Shown: positions 40,330 to 50,519, numbered from the stretch's first letter. The stretch is DNA of 64,000 bases from Rhizophagus irregularis (GCF_026210795.1 NC_089446.1:3625001-3689000), one strand, 5' to 3'. Numbers and translations are program-made. Notes: generated by a model from the letters alone, not told the origin.

Positions 40330-41352
40330 ATGGCCTCAAAAAATGCGATAATTCTTGCGGCTGCTATGTCAGATGTAACAAATAATAGAGTTATTACTCA
40401 TCACGATTATATAACTCGCAAATTAGGAAATGTCAGATATCAAGAATTGGATACGAACGCTCTTCATCAATCTCATTTAGTCGGTGGTCCAGTTCCAAAT
40501 AATATTCAAAATTTAAATATTCAACAACCAAATCCCACAATTAACAACAACAACAACAACAACAATAACAATAATAATGGTGAAATTACCTTATCAATTA
40601 AACCTTTGAGTGGGAAAGCTTTTAAAATAAGAGTTAATCCTACAGATACAATTTATCAAGTCAAACAAAAAATTCAAGATGAACAAGGAATTCTTCCTGA
40701 AGTTCAACGTCTTTTATTTCAAGGGAACCAATTAGAGAATGGTAGAAGTTTAACCAGTTGTGAAATTCAAGATAATACGGAAATATTTTTGGTTTTGAGA
40801 CAAAGAGGAGGAGATGAAATTTATTTTATTCATTCAGATCATCTTGACCCTCAATATGATTGTGACTTTACTACTATACGTGATGTAGGTAAAACCTTTA
40901 TGAGAGGTCCATTCGAATATAAACGACCTTGTGGATGGAATCGTATCGCATTGAATGTACTTAATAAATATGGTGAAAATGTTTGGCTTGGAGTTGGTGG
41001 AATTAGAAATAGTGGTACAGCTTCTTGTCAAAATGAATGGCCTGTATCTTATCATGGTACTTCTCGTCATAATAATAATACAATCGCTGATGAAGGATTT
41101 AATTATGCAAGAAATAGAAATTTTAATTTTACTCATGGAATTTATTCTACCCCTGATGTTAATGTTGCTCTTAAATATGCAACAAGATTCGTTCATGAAG
41201 GTAATAATTATGCCGTTATATTTCAAAATCGTGTAAATCCTGTTAATTTAGAAAGAATTACTAATCAAGAAACTGGTGGTGCCGGTGAATATTGGATTTC
41301 TCGTAATGGTGGTGATGTTAGATCTTATGGAATTTGTATTAAAAAAATTTAA
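40330..41352 (+). CDS. Ubiquitin-like domain fused to ART/PARP-like domain
   Basis: Intronless, 340 codons. The start is the ATG at 40330 in a good context (ACCATGG). Residues 1-70 are unremarkable; an Asn tract encoded by AAC/AAT follows at about 72-83. Residues 86-161 are a clear ubiquitin-like domain: ITLSIKPLSGKAFKIRV, VKQKIQDEQG, QRLLFQGNQLENGRSL, LVLRQRGG. Aligned to ubiquitin, Lys6, 11, 27 and 29 are kept while Lys33, 48 and 63 are Glu, Asn and Asp. Leu8, Leu44 (for Ile) and Val70 keep the hydrophobic patch, and the C-terminal RGG (159-161) is exact. The remainder (162-340) has EWPVSYHGTS (His242), THGIYSTPDVNVALKYA (Tyr272) and GAGEYWISRNGG (Glu320), in the order and spacing of the H-Y-E triad of PARP-like ADP-ribosyltransferases. 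Inferred role: ADP-ribosylation linked to ubiquitin, or release after RGG by a deubiquitinase. Activity is not proven. Confidence 0.8.
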   Translation: MASKNAIILAAAMSDVTNNRVITHHDYITRKLGNVRYQELDTNALHQSHLVGGPVPNNIQNLNIQQPNPTINNNNNNNNNNNNGEITLSIKPLSGKAFKIRVNPTDTIYQVKQKIQDEQGILPEVQRLLFQGNQLENGRSLTSCEIQDNTEIFLVLRQRGGDEIYFIHSDHLDPQYDCDFTTIRDVGKTFMRGPFEYKRPCGWNRIALNVLNKYGENVWLGVGGIRNSGTASCQNEWPVSYHGTSRHNNNTIADEGFNYARNRNFNFTHGIYSTPDVNVALKYATRFVHEGNNYAVIFQNRVNPVNLERITNQETGGAGEYWISRNGGDVRSYGICIKKI

Positions 41353-42937
41353 ATTTTTGTGAAATTTCAAATCAAATTTATTTTTATGTATATATATATA
41401 TATATGCGTATGTATGTGAATAATGTGATATTTTATTTGTAACATTTGTAACATTTATTATTATTATTTTTTTTAAGAAAAAATAAAAATTACTTTAACA
41501 TATAAAAAATCAAATCTATTAAAAAAAAGAAGTATAATTCAGATTTTTAGAAGGATAATAATATATGAACGATTTTTAAAAAAGCAAGAAATAATTTAAA
41601 GTAAGTAATCAACTAAAGAAACAAAATATGAAACCGAAATATTCAATACATACAGTATATACCGACCGATTGTTCTATTATAATCACTTTCTAGAATGTT
41701 TTTTTAGGAAAGCTAGTAGTTCAAGAAAATACATTGGAGGATTTCTTAGATTTACTCAGAATGTTCAACAATTTGAATCAGCTTTATTAAGCTATCAAGT
41801 GAGATGAAGAAGACTTTGAAATTTTTACAAATGTGGAAAAGTGGTTTGTGGAAAAGTGGTTCACAGAAAGGCCAAGGTTCATTAATAATCAACGAAATTG
41901 TTGAATGGTTATTTGATGAGATACAAAAAACCAGAGGATAGAGAAATGTTAATAAAATTGTATAGTCATTGAGGATATACCGGCCTTGGGATAGAATAGA
42001 AATTTAGAAATTTTTGAAATGTATCAGTAAGCTACGTCCTTTTACGTGAATATAACGCCACTCGCAATCGTGTTATTTTGAGATGAATTTTCTATTTTTT
42101 AAAATGTTTTTCTTTTAGATGACTACTGTATATCGAATAAATCGGGTTACGAAGTATTTAGACCAAACTCACACTAAAAATAAACAAACATTAATTAATA
42201 TTCACTAATTATTCAATTATTTTTACCAATTTACTAACCTTTGACTGTTCCTTATCAAAAGGAGTAATCTTCGTGCATCCCACATTTTTTTAACATTGAT
42301 TTCCATGCATAGATATGTTTTCATGAGATACATCACTATATATCAAGTCTGACCGTATTCTGGAAAAGATTGCATTATTCTATTTCCACGTAATCACAAA
42401 TAAATTTATCTAAATATTTTTCCTATTAATTCCTGTAGTTAAAAGACATACATTTGCTTTGCACATTTGCTACTAAACATTGGTAGGTTAATTATTGCAT
42501 CCGGTAGATTTCTCAACTCTCATCATCTTCATTTACTTCGATATTTGAATCCGCATGGTTGTATTATCACAATTAGTGATTATAAGTGTTTACTGATTGG
42601 GATTATGAGAAAGATATTAAAAACGCGTATACTGTATAATTGAATAAATTTTAGGCATAAAATTTTGATGAGCCATATTTCCTCTAATTGAAATTTTGAG
42701 TGGCCAAAAGTTACGATTTGACCAATGAAAAGCTTATATAATCTATTTAAGAGAATATATGCGAATTACGACAAATGTATTTACAGAAATTCTCTCTCTT
42801 GGAGTATCTGCAGAAATTCTTTGACCATTTTTTTATATCTGTTAAAATTTCTTTTTAAAGAATACTATATTCTCCCAGTTATAAGAACCTTCCGCTTTTC
42901 ACCTCATATTCGTTATTAGATTATAACAAGGGATATT
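41353..42937. other. Intergenic region with a coding relic
   Basis: AT-rich. Around 41700-42090 the plus strand reads GKLVVQENTLEDFLDLLR, then after two stops DEEDFEIFTNVEKWFVEK and, in another frame, YVLLREYNATRNRVIL. It looks like a decayed gene fragment of unknown family. No intact gene. Confidence 0.3.
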
Positions 42938-43499
42938 TGATGTTAAATATCACGTGTCGGGCAATTTCGTTATAAAGCAGATTGTATAGTAATATTTATT
43001 ATGGGATGTTGAATTTTTTTATTTTTATTTTAATTTTATTAGCTAGCAGATTGAAACATAATGATATAGTAACATAATTTTTTTTTTTTAGTTGAGAGAA
43101 TCCAAAAATAAAAGTTTATAAATATAGTTTTTAAAATTATTTTTAAACCTATGTTTAGCCGTAAATACCCAATAAGAATGCAGCATTGTTTAATAATTGT
43201 GAATTGGTGCTGCAAGCATAATTATTGGAATTTTAATATCGTGTGAAATTATGATGTTATAATTAAACTTTAATAAACTTACATTACTTATATTAAACTT
43301 ATAAATTAAACTTACTTTATTATTAATACTTCAAATAAAGTTTATCGTAATAATAGCTCAATTATAAATCAAACATCACGATAATTGATTAAAATTATAG
43401 CCTCGCCTTTAAAAACCATGCAATCGGATTGATTATTTGGTTAATTATTTTCTAGATTATTAGTAATTCTATTAAATTTTAAATCATTTGAACTGATGT

Positions 43500-43760
43500 T
43501 TTTGTGGTTCCGTTGTTATTATTGACGCGAGTTATTGTATCGGTTCTTTTACAATTTAGGTTCATTATTTGATCTAAATTATTAATAATTCGAAATAGAT
43601 TATTAGTAATGCTTAAATTTTAAAATGTTGTGGTTCCATGGCGCGAGTTATTGTATCAGTTTTTTTACTATTTATTTGAAATAAATTATTAGTAATGCTT
43701 AAATTTTAAAATGTTGTAGTTCCGTGACGCGAATTATTGTATCAATTTTTTTACAAATAT
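43500..43760. repeat. Upstream tandem units with a GACGCGA core
   Basis: Three degenerate units of about 100-115 bp. Each carries TGTKGTTCC, then GRCGCGARTTATTGTATC, then a T-run and TTTAC (cores at about 43505-43550, 43629-43670 and 43715-43755). The GC-containing core stands out in very AT-rich DNA about 100-350 bp before the start codon. It is repeated in the second copy of the duplication. Confidence 0.5.
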
Positions 43761-43858
43761 TATTTTAATAATGAATCAGTTTCTATAAATTAATCAATAA
43801 ATCATTTAATCATCTATAAATTTTTTAATTTTTTCTTCACTTATTTCAAAAATCTAAA

Positions 43859-45253
43859 ATGTCTTTACAAAAATTATTATTAAAAAATTTAAAAGTTCAT
43901 CCCCTCTTTTTTTATAAACTCAAACCAAGTTCAATTCCTGTTGACCGCCGCTATTATTTTAATCCTATCTGTAATGGGATTAACAGAAATGAATGTGTAT
44001 ATTTCAATTCCGTAGAAACTCGATCAAATCACTGGTCTCCCAACGATGTGTGTAATTTTCTCAAAAAAGAATTAAAAGAAAAGTGGACACCTGATTTAAA
44101 AGATATCATTTTAAGTCAAAGAATAAGCGGTAAAGATTTAAAATCTTTAAATATAGAAAGACTAGAGTCATTGAATTTCCCGACAATGACGTTTTTCAAC
44201 ATTATCGATATTATTAAAAATTTAAATTGTAAGTTTATTTTTTTGGTTCACTTTATAATCTGGTAATTTTTTTATACTGACCAACCATTCTTTGTTTTTA
44301 AAAGCAAAAACTATTTTTATACAGGATTATGGTGAAGATGGAAATTTATTAGAAACATTTAAAAAAATAGTATTCCATAGCGATACCGAAATTCAAGACT
44401 TCTTAAATTTGGTACAAGGAAAAGGTTTCGTGGAAATTATCGATGCTAAAGGCAAGAAATTACCAATCGAGGAAAAGCCACCATCAATTGTTAATATAGA
44501 AATGCAAGATAACTTGTGATTACTTAACAAAAAACAAAAGTTTTCCGCCCCCGTTACTAGTAATGATTCACCTAAAAAAGAGAAAATTAAGGAACGAGGT
44601 GATGTTTCTAATTTGGCCTGTAATTTACAAAGTATAGAAAATTTTAAACATTATAGAATTGAGTTCCATTTTATTTCAAAGATCAAATATGAATCAACAT
44701 GGACCGAAACAGAAGACAAAGCCATGAAAGAAGAAACTTTATTAGCAATAATGGAAGCTCTCAATAAATATGAATCAGTACCTATCAAAATTTATCCTAA
44801 AAATATCATTAAGGATCAGCTTCAAACCCCGATCATGGGATAGGATAAAATCTTAATTGCCGGAGAAAGGATGTATTTGGTTGAAGCCGAACATAATATA
44901 ACACTTGTAAGTATCAATTCACAATCATCTCTCTTTTGAATATTTGAATAAGCTAACTAATTATTTCCTATTCTCGCATTCTTTAGGAAAACATCAATAA
45001 CCTCTCAGACGAAATAAAAGAATTCAAAAAATTGAAAAAGAATGATGTAAGTAGCGAATATCATGAATTATTGGATAAACTAATGATAGAAGGCATTATC
45101 TGTGGGGTTAATTTTCCAAAAGAATTTCGAAAAATGGCAAAGGATAGAGGTTTATACCCGGGCGGCGGAAGATACAAGGTTAGAATCCCTTATGATCTAA
45201 ATCTCTTAAATTTCTCTGAAAATCATGTCGAAATTTCTTTAAAAATTAATTGA
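43859..45253 (+). pseudogene. SAM-domain/nuclease-like gene, copy 1, two nonsense codons
   Basis: Exons 43859-44228, 44305-44906 and 44987-45253 join in frame to 413 codons. Codon 195 is TGA (44517) and codon 303 is TAG (44841). The sister copy at 52960 has CGA and TGG there. Domains in order: basic N-terminus with no acidic residue before position 29 (MSLQKLLLKNLKVHPLFF), possibly a mitochondrial presequence; a SAM domain (WSPNDVCNFLKKELKEKW to IIDIIKNL); the KTIFIQDY module (GKGFVEI); a charged linker; and a C-terminal domain with GWDKILI then LVEAEHN and YPGGGRYKV. The equivalent of the nuclease motif E-x-K reads E-A-E, so the catalytic lysine is missing here. Nine bases present in copy 2 before PGGG are absent. 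Both stop mutations are G:C to A:T. Confidence 0.8.
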
Positions 45254-45308
45254 AAAATAGCCTTTTGGTCTTAAACAAATTCTTTTTCTTTTAAATTTAT
45301 ATAAACTA

Positions 45309-45610
45309 GAGATATTCTCATAATCTCGATAGTTTGGGACTTTTCAAACATAGTATTACTGTACATCACACGACCAATAAATTATATTTTTTTGTGATGA
45401 TTATTCCTACTTTTTACCCGTCTTGCATAGTGTATCTACCGGGATATTAAATTTCCTGTCTCACAGATGAGGAATGATATGATCCTGATAGTATACATAT
45501 TATCGTATCTTTATAAGTGAGCAAGTCCGTAACACAAAATCGTAAATGGTAAGGCAACCAGCGTACGATGTTTATTATAACAAACGCTGTTAAGCAATTG
45601 CGATCGATTA
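45309..45610. other. Short spacer after the SAM pseudogene
   Basis: About 300 bp of AT-rich DNA. No gene recognised. Confidence 0.4.
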
Positions 45611-46081
45611 CAGTCGGCGGCTCGGCGCTCGGTATAACGAAGTAGGCGTCCGGGCCGATCAGGCCTTCGTTATAAGTAAATTCGTTAATGCTATAACGGA
45701 TTATTCGGTATAGCGGAAAAATTTGGTATAATACAATAAAATATAGGGAAATCAATACATTTGTAAAACGTCATGATCATGAAAGGAAAAGGAAACTTTT
45801 GAAACATAAACCACCCATCTTTTGATAAATGAATCAAAAGTGGTAAAATTGCTTATTTAAAAAAAATTTCATAAAACCAACATCAAATTGCCTTTTATAT
45901 TAAAATTTATCTTGCAAAATACTAAGAAATTCGGGTCATTTACATATAAATTTTTCTTCGTTCAACGTTATACTGCATTTTATTAGTAAAATTCGGTGTA
46001 ATAAATTTTTTTTCATATGATTAAATGCGTACCAAACTAAGGATTCGTTATATCAAAATTCGCTATAGAAATGGCTGACTG
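45611..46081. mobile_element. pogo-like MITE, 471 bp
   Basis: TA on both sides (45609-45610 and 46082-46083). Ends are CAGTCGGCGGCTC on the left and, read inward on the right, CAGTCAGCCATTTC. Both ends then carry ATAACGAA words. CAG ends with TA duplication fit the pogo/Tigger branch of Tc1-mariner. No transposase. Confidence 0.6.
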
Positions 46082-47641
46082 TACATGTAATTAATGCAAT
46101 ACCTGATACTGTAAATAAGACTAAAATAATATACATATATATAAATAAAACTGTTTTAAGAATAATAATAATGAATAAAATATTATACCGTATAGTGAGA
46201 AGGTGAGAGAGAGAGTGAAGGAGAATTTCACACTTGTTTTGTTTCAGGTTTTCAGCCGTAAACAATTTGCGTAAAAAAATAACAAAAAAAAAGAAAATAC
46301 TATTGAGGCTAAATTCAAAAAATAAGATTTACTACAAAGTGATTTGTTTGATAAAAATAAATATAATTAATGTATAGAACTTTTTTTTCGAAAAAAACTC
46401 GGGTATAAAAAATTACAGTTTACAATAAATGTGACTCTCAATACAATTTCTTTTATTGTTATTACAATAATCCTCTTTTTGAAAATTATTTTCAATGATA
46501 AATATGAATGAAGTGTGCGTGTATATATATTTTATCCGCACAATTTATTTTTGAATTGTTTCGTCCATTTTTTGGGGGAGTTTTAGAATACCATCTTTAT
46601 GTAACCTTCTTAAAATGAATAATAGGTCTTTTTGTACGTACTACAATTACAACGATAAAATATTTTCCTGATACACTTTTTTTATCGGACTACTCTTCCT
46701 TTCTTTGTTTCTTGTTCTATTGTAGAAACAATAGAAAAAATGATGATTGTTAAATGTTTCGCATATACAAATCAAAATTAGACGTGCTCAACAAAAGAAT
46801 TCGGTTTAATAACCATTAAAAGCTTCATTATAGTTTGATTCTAGTTTGAGTGGTCGACCGATAGGGATATTATTATATTATTTTTTTTTCGATACAGTAT
46901 ATGATCAATTCCGCAACTCTGCGAAAAACAATTTGTGGCTTTGAGAAAGAAGGTTAGAACTTGAAATAAATAAATAAATAAACAAACAAACAAACAAACA
47001 AATACTAATAAAGAATTTTTTGATAATTTTTACTGCCTAAAAAGGAGATTCATTTAATTAGTGTGTGTCTCTGTAATAATTTAATTAATAGACTAATTGA
47101 TTAAACCAGAAAATAATATTTCGTACATTGTCAGTTCTATTTATAAATTAGCCAGGAATATAAATATGTTAATCTCATTAAGGACATTGATAAAATATTG
47201 CGTTACTAAACAATGAATTTTGAAAGTAAGAAGATGCTTGCATTCCTTATGCGTTAAGCACAAGGAAAATTATGTAACGTTTGAAAGGCATCAAAATAAT
47301 GATAATTATATAATTTATCTTTCATTTTTCAAAATTAATTTATTACCAGTTTACTTTAATTGGCTGTGCGTATCATTTGCATTTTACATAATTTAGTTTG
47401 CTAAGAACAATGTTGTATACATCATGTCGTATTGTAAGGTATTTCTTTCTTTTGATAATTGCTCTTCCGTGTAGACAAACGCATTTTGTCAATGACATTA
47501 AACCAATTTAAGTAGAATTGAAAGATTCTTTCGTTTTAATTTTATTAATTTGAACTCAATTGCTCTTGTATTTTATTTAATTTGAAGAAATAATACATTT
47601 ATATACTCTATAAGCTATAAGCTAATAATATAATTAAGATA
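46082..47641. other. Intergenic region with a small microsatellite
   Basis: AT-rich. It includes a GAGA run at 46200-46215 and an AAAT then AAAC microsatellite at about 46965-47003. No gene seen. Confidence 0.5.
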
Positions 47642-48103
47642 TTAAGATATGATAAAAAGTAGAATGTTATATATTATTGGGGAGTACATGTAGAACCAAC
47701 ACCTGCGCATAATCCATCTATCACAACATACTTTACCACAGCAATTTTGTGCACCACCTGTGCATGGCTTACCATCAAGAATACAAGTAGGTGGTGGTGT
47801 AACACATGCAAATTTTGTATGCGTACAAGTGGCAGTTTTTGTACAATGGCCATCATCATCACCATCACCATCACCATGACCATGACCATGACCATGACCG
47901 TGGCCCCTTTTATCACGCTTAAGTTTAAGAGTGGGAGTGGCTTTGCAGGTTGAAGAGGTTTTAGTGATCGTTGTTGTTGTAGTGGTAGTTGTAGTTTTAC
48001 ATTTACCATGGTTACCATGGGCATCAACAATAATAGTCAATGCCAAAAATGCTAACAGGTAGAAAAGAATAATCGAAGAAAGTTTAAGAGACTTTTTATT
48101 CAT
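47642..48103 (-). CDS. Small secreted Cys-rich protein with His-Gly repeats
   Basis: 153 codons, intronless as read. The N-terminus has a basic start and a hydrophobic core (SSIILFYLLAFLALTIIVDA), a good signal peptide with cleavage likely near residue 28. Then come a Thr tract, a dibasic KR, a repeated His-Gly and Gly-Asp tract (about 69-85, typical of metal binding) and a Cys-rich C-terminus (CVTPPPTC, CILDGKPCTGGAQNCCGKVC). Six to ten Cys suggest disulphide packing. The final part is odd: in this frame it turns to DRWIMRRCWFYMY and a hydrophobic end. The neighbouring frame instead gives DGLCAGVGSTCTPQ and a stop at 47674, which fits the Cys pattern much better. A one-base indel in the last 100 bases is therefore suspected. 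Candidate effector; function unknown. Confidence 0.6.
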   Translation of the reverse strand: MNKKSLKLSSIILFYLLAFLALTIIVDAHGNHGKCKTTTTTTTTTITKTSSTCKATPTLKLKRDKRGHGHGHGHGHGDGDGDDDGHCTKTATCTHTKFACVTPPPTCILDGKPCTGGAQNCCGKVCCDRWIMRRCWFYMYSPIIYNILLFIIS

Positions 48104-48369
48104 TTTTAAAAATTAAATTATCTACGAGTCAAAATGTAAACTTTTAAAATAATACAATGTATTATATCGAACTAAAAGGAATTTCAACAGTTTATCAGTA
48201 TAACTTTTGAACAGAGATTTTACATGGCAATGTGGTGTAATTCAAGCATCTAAAAATAAAATCGATAGAAATAAAATTCAACGAGCAATAAAAACCTTGG
48301 TTCGTTGTTCTTAGAAAAAAGTGAATTCATGATTTGTTAATTTCATATGTTGTGCCTTAAATCTAATTA

Positions 48370-48567
48370 CAGTCAGACCTCTATAATTGCACTCTCCATA
48401 ATTGCACTCACTATGTATACCCTCTCTAAATGCACCCTCTGGTTCGGTCCCAAGCTTATATGATCTCTAATTATTTTACCTCTATAAATGCACACCCTCT
48501 TTAAATGCACTATTTTGAAAATTATGCATATGGTCCCAAGGGGTGTGCAATTATGGAGGTCTGACTG
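48370..48567. mobile_element. pogo-like MITE, 198 bp
   Basis: TA duplication at 48368-48369 and 48568-48569. The terminal inverted repeat starts CAGTCAGACCTC and continues through ATAATTGCAC at both ends, 23 bp with one mismatch. Inner copies of TGCACYCTCT are repeated. It lies about 270 bp upstream of the start of the secreted-protein gene. Confidence 0.8.
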
Positions 48568-49491
48568 TAATATAAAAAAAATACTGTACAAGAAAAAAAT
48601 TTCCTTTTATATACAAAAAGGTTCAATAATATTTTTCCTAAATTAGTTATTTTCAATAAGATGAAACATGATGCATTATTATGCAATTCAAAATTGAAAG
48701 TTTGTTTGTATAGAACTATAGATATACTATATTTTCATATGACGAATATGCAAAATATTATTAGTAAATATTATTCGAGGACGTTCAATAGAGAGAAATA
48801 TAAATAAAAATAAAAAAAAAAATTTAATTAAAATAAATAAATAACAAAAAATTTTCCTTTTATATAGTATTTAATAAGATTTACTAAAATAAATTTCGAT
48901 CACAAGTATGTAGATTGGCTCCTTACTGCTACATGCTCTTATAATATTTTTTTTTCATTTTATGTTACGTTAAAGCACCTCCTTCAGAGACAGAATTTTT
49001 TCAGTGTGCGTGAATCTATTTTCACCAATTATTTGTCACTTATATACGCCAAAATGCCATTTTGTTGGCGATTGGCAAACAATGATATTTTGGTACGAAA
49101 GTCAGATATCGGCTATGCTTCCGGGATTAATTAAAATGAAACTAGAGGATTCGCCGCTACTAGTTTATCTGAAGGTTTTTTTTTTGTTTATATATTCTAT
49201 TTATTTGTTTAACATAAGACATTTTTGCGTAAATTACATGATTAATACATATATACGATAATTAAATCGTAAAGTACTATCTACGTATTTACACAATTCC
49301 CTCCAAGAGGTAGCCGCCTGCTTAATTTTGACTGAGTCAAGAGGACTGGCCCAATGACTATGTTAATCTATCTTGGGTAAAGAAGGGAATAAAAAAGACA
49401 CAAAATAAAAACTAATCTAGGTATTTTTCTTTCATTCCATGGATGCTGCGTGTAAATACTGCCAGATACAGAATGGTTTACAAATTTATTA
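48568..49491. other. Intergenic region, no gene called
   Basis: AT-rich. A stretch at 49004-49190 has protein-like composition in two frames but no recognisable domain. No gene called. Confidence 0.4.
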
Positions 49492-49643
49492 CAGTCGACT
49501 CTCGAAGCACGTGACATTTAACCAATCAAATACGACGTTATAACGAAGAAACCAATCAAATTCTTTAAAATTCTTCGCTATAGCCTTATAACGAATTGAG
49601 GTGAAAACCGGAGGGTTCGTTATCTGATATCGAGAGCCGACTG
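49492..49643. mobile_element. pogo-like MITE, 152 bp
   Basis: Left end CAGTCGACTCTCGA after TA. The right end, read inward, is CAGTCGGCTCTCGATATC, followed outside by CA instead of TA (one base changed). The interior has GTTATAACGAA and CTTATAACGAA in inverted positions. Confidence 0.65.
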
Positions 49644-50065
49644 CATATATATGCTTCCCTGCTATAATCCTAGAGAAGTTTACACTAGTAGACTCTCAAA
49701 CCAAAAAATGTTCAGAAAATGAAAAAAATAGTATGCATGCAAATATAGTAAACAGAACAAAAAAAGATGGGTTCATAAAGCCAAGGAGTACCATACTGAA
49801 TGCATTAAAATTAATTTTAAATTATTTATTATAGTCATTGAATTTTACAAATGTTCCAACTTTGCAACTTTACCGTTATTACAGTAAATAAATGATACAT
49901 GGTCTAAATTCGCAAAAAAATTAGCGACTATGAAGATTCAAAAAAAAATATGATTTGTTGCTAGTTCTTGAATTACAAATGCAAAAATAGAATTAAAAAA
50001 AATTATTTGACAAAATGAAAAAAAAAACTAAAAAATAAAGATATTTATTTTGACAGTATTTTGAC

Positions 50066-50306
50066 AGGACCGGGAAAACAATAAAGGTCACCGGTTTTCT
50101 TGGTTCGAACCCATAATTAATTTTCAAAAAGGTCACCGTAAAAATAATTAATAAAAGTCACGTGTTGGTTCGCAAGAATAAAATTTGAGTGAAGATCTGT
50201 TTTTGGAGCGAAATAAATAGCCAATTGACCAATCATAAGATGGTTCGCATTTATATGATTTTCTGAATTTTTTCCGGTGACCTTTATATATAGTTTTCCC
50301 GGTCCT
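50066..50306. mobile_element. hAT-like MITE, 241 bp
   Basis: Flanked by the 8-bp direct repeat ATTTTGAC (50058-50065 and 50307-50314). Ends are inverted: AGGACCGGGAAAAC, then a short AT spacer, then AAAGGTCACCGG, on both sides. An 8-bp duplication is typical of hAT elements. No coding capacity. It sits 26 bp downstream of the 44-codon secreted-peptide gene. Confidence 0.75.
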
Positions 50307-50332
50307 ATTTTGACCCACACTTAAATAGTGGG

Positions 50333-50467
50333 TTACGCGTCGGTTACGGAATCGGGGTGATCCCAATTGCCACAGCCGCCGCACCTTTTCGTAGCAGGGT
50401 ACGCTTCACCATTATGTACCATGGCAGCAAATAAAATAGCAGCAAATACAAAAATAAATCGGTTCAT
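50333..50467 (-). CDS. Tiny secreted peptide gene, 44 residues
   Basis: Short frame from ATG at 50467 to TAA at 50333. It starts MNRFIFVFAAILFAAM, a compact signal peptide with cleavage likely after HNGEA, then YPATKR with a dibasic Kex2-type site, then CGGCGNWDHPDSVTDA. The short stretch of locally higher GC and the balanced codon use contrast with the AT-rich surroundings and support a real gene. The mature part may be a peptide hormone-like or effector-like product of about 16 residues with two Cys. A possible 5' splice site in the last codons (GTAACC) means the gene could be longer. The hAT-like insertion immediately downstream could have cut off the rest. Confidence 0.5.
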   Translation of the reverse strand: MNRFIFVFAAILFAAMVHNGEAYPATKRCGGCGNWDHPDSVTDA

Positions 50468-50519
50468 AGTGTTTCTGAAGATAATTCGTATTAGAGAGTT
50501 ATTATTTTAGTAATTTTAA

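Larger units (their letters stand above)
42938..45308. repeat. Segmental duplication, copy 1
   Basis: About 2.35 kb that is nearly identical to 52041-54385 and lies 9.1 kb before it in the same orientation. It begins at TTAAATATCACGTGTCGGG and ends in the AT-rich sequence after the stop of the SAM gene (GAAAAATAGCCTTTTGGTC). It covers a promoter region with three degenerate tandem units and a whole gene. Confidence 0.85.

Noticed and set aside
40834-41236. Frames overlapping the ART-like domain on both strands
   Set aside because: Shadows of the real gene, rich in Ile/Met from AAT/GAT codons read out of frame.
46965-47003. AAAT/AAAC tandem run as a possible CRISPR or satellite
   Set aside because: Simple microsatellite without spacers.
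49004-49261. Protein-like frame of 85 codons
   Set aside because: Two overlapping frames look equally plausible and neither shows a domain or a good start.
50101-50112. Perfect RNA polymerase III B-box-like GGTTCGAACCC, hinting at a tRNA or SINE
   Set aside because: No A box or cloverleaf upstream; it lies inside the hAT-like MITE arm.
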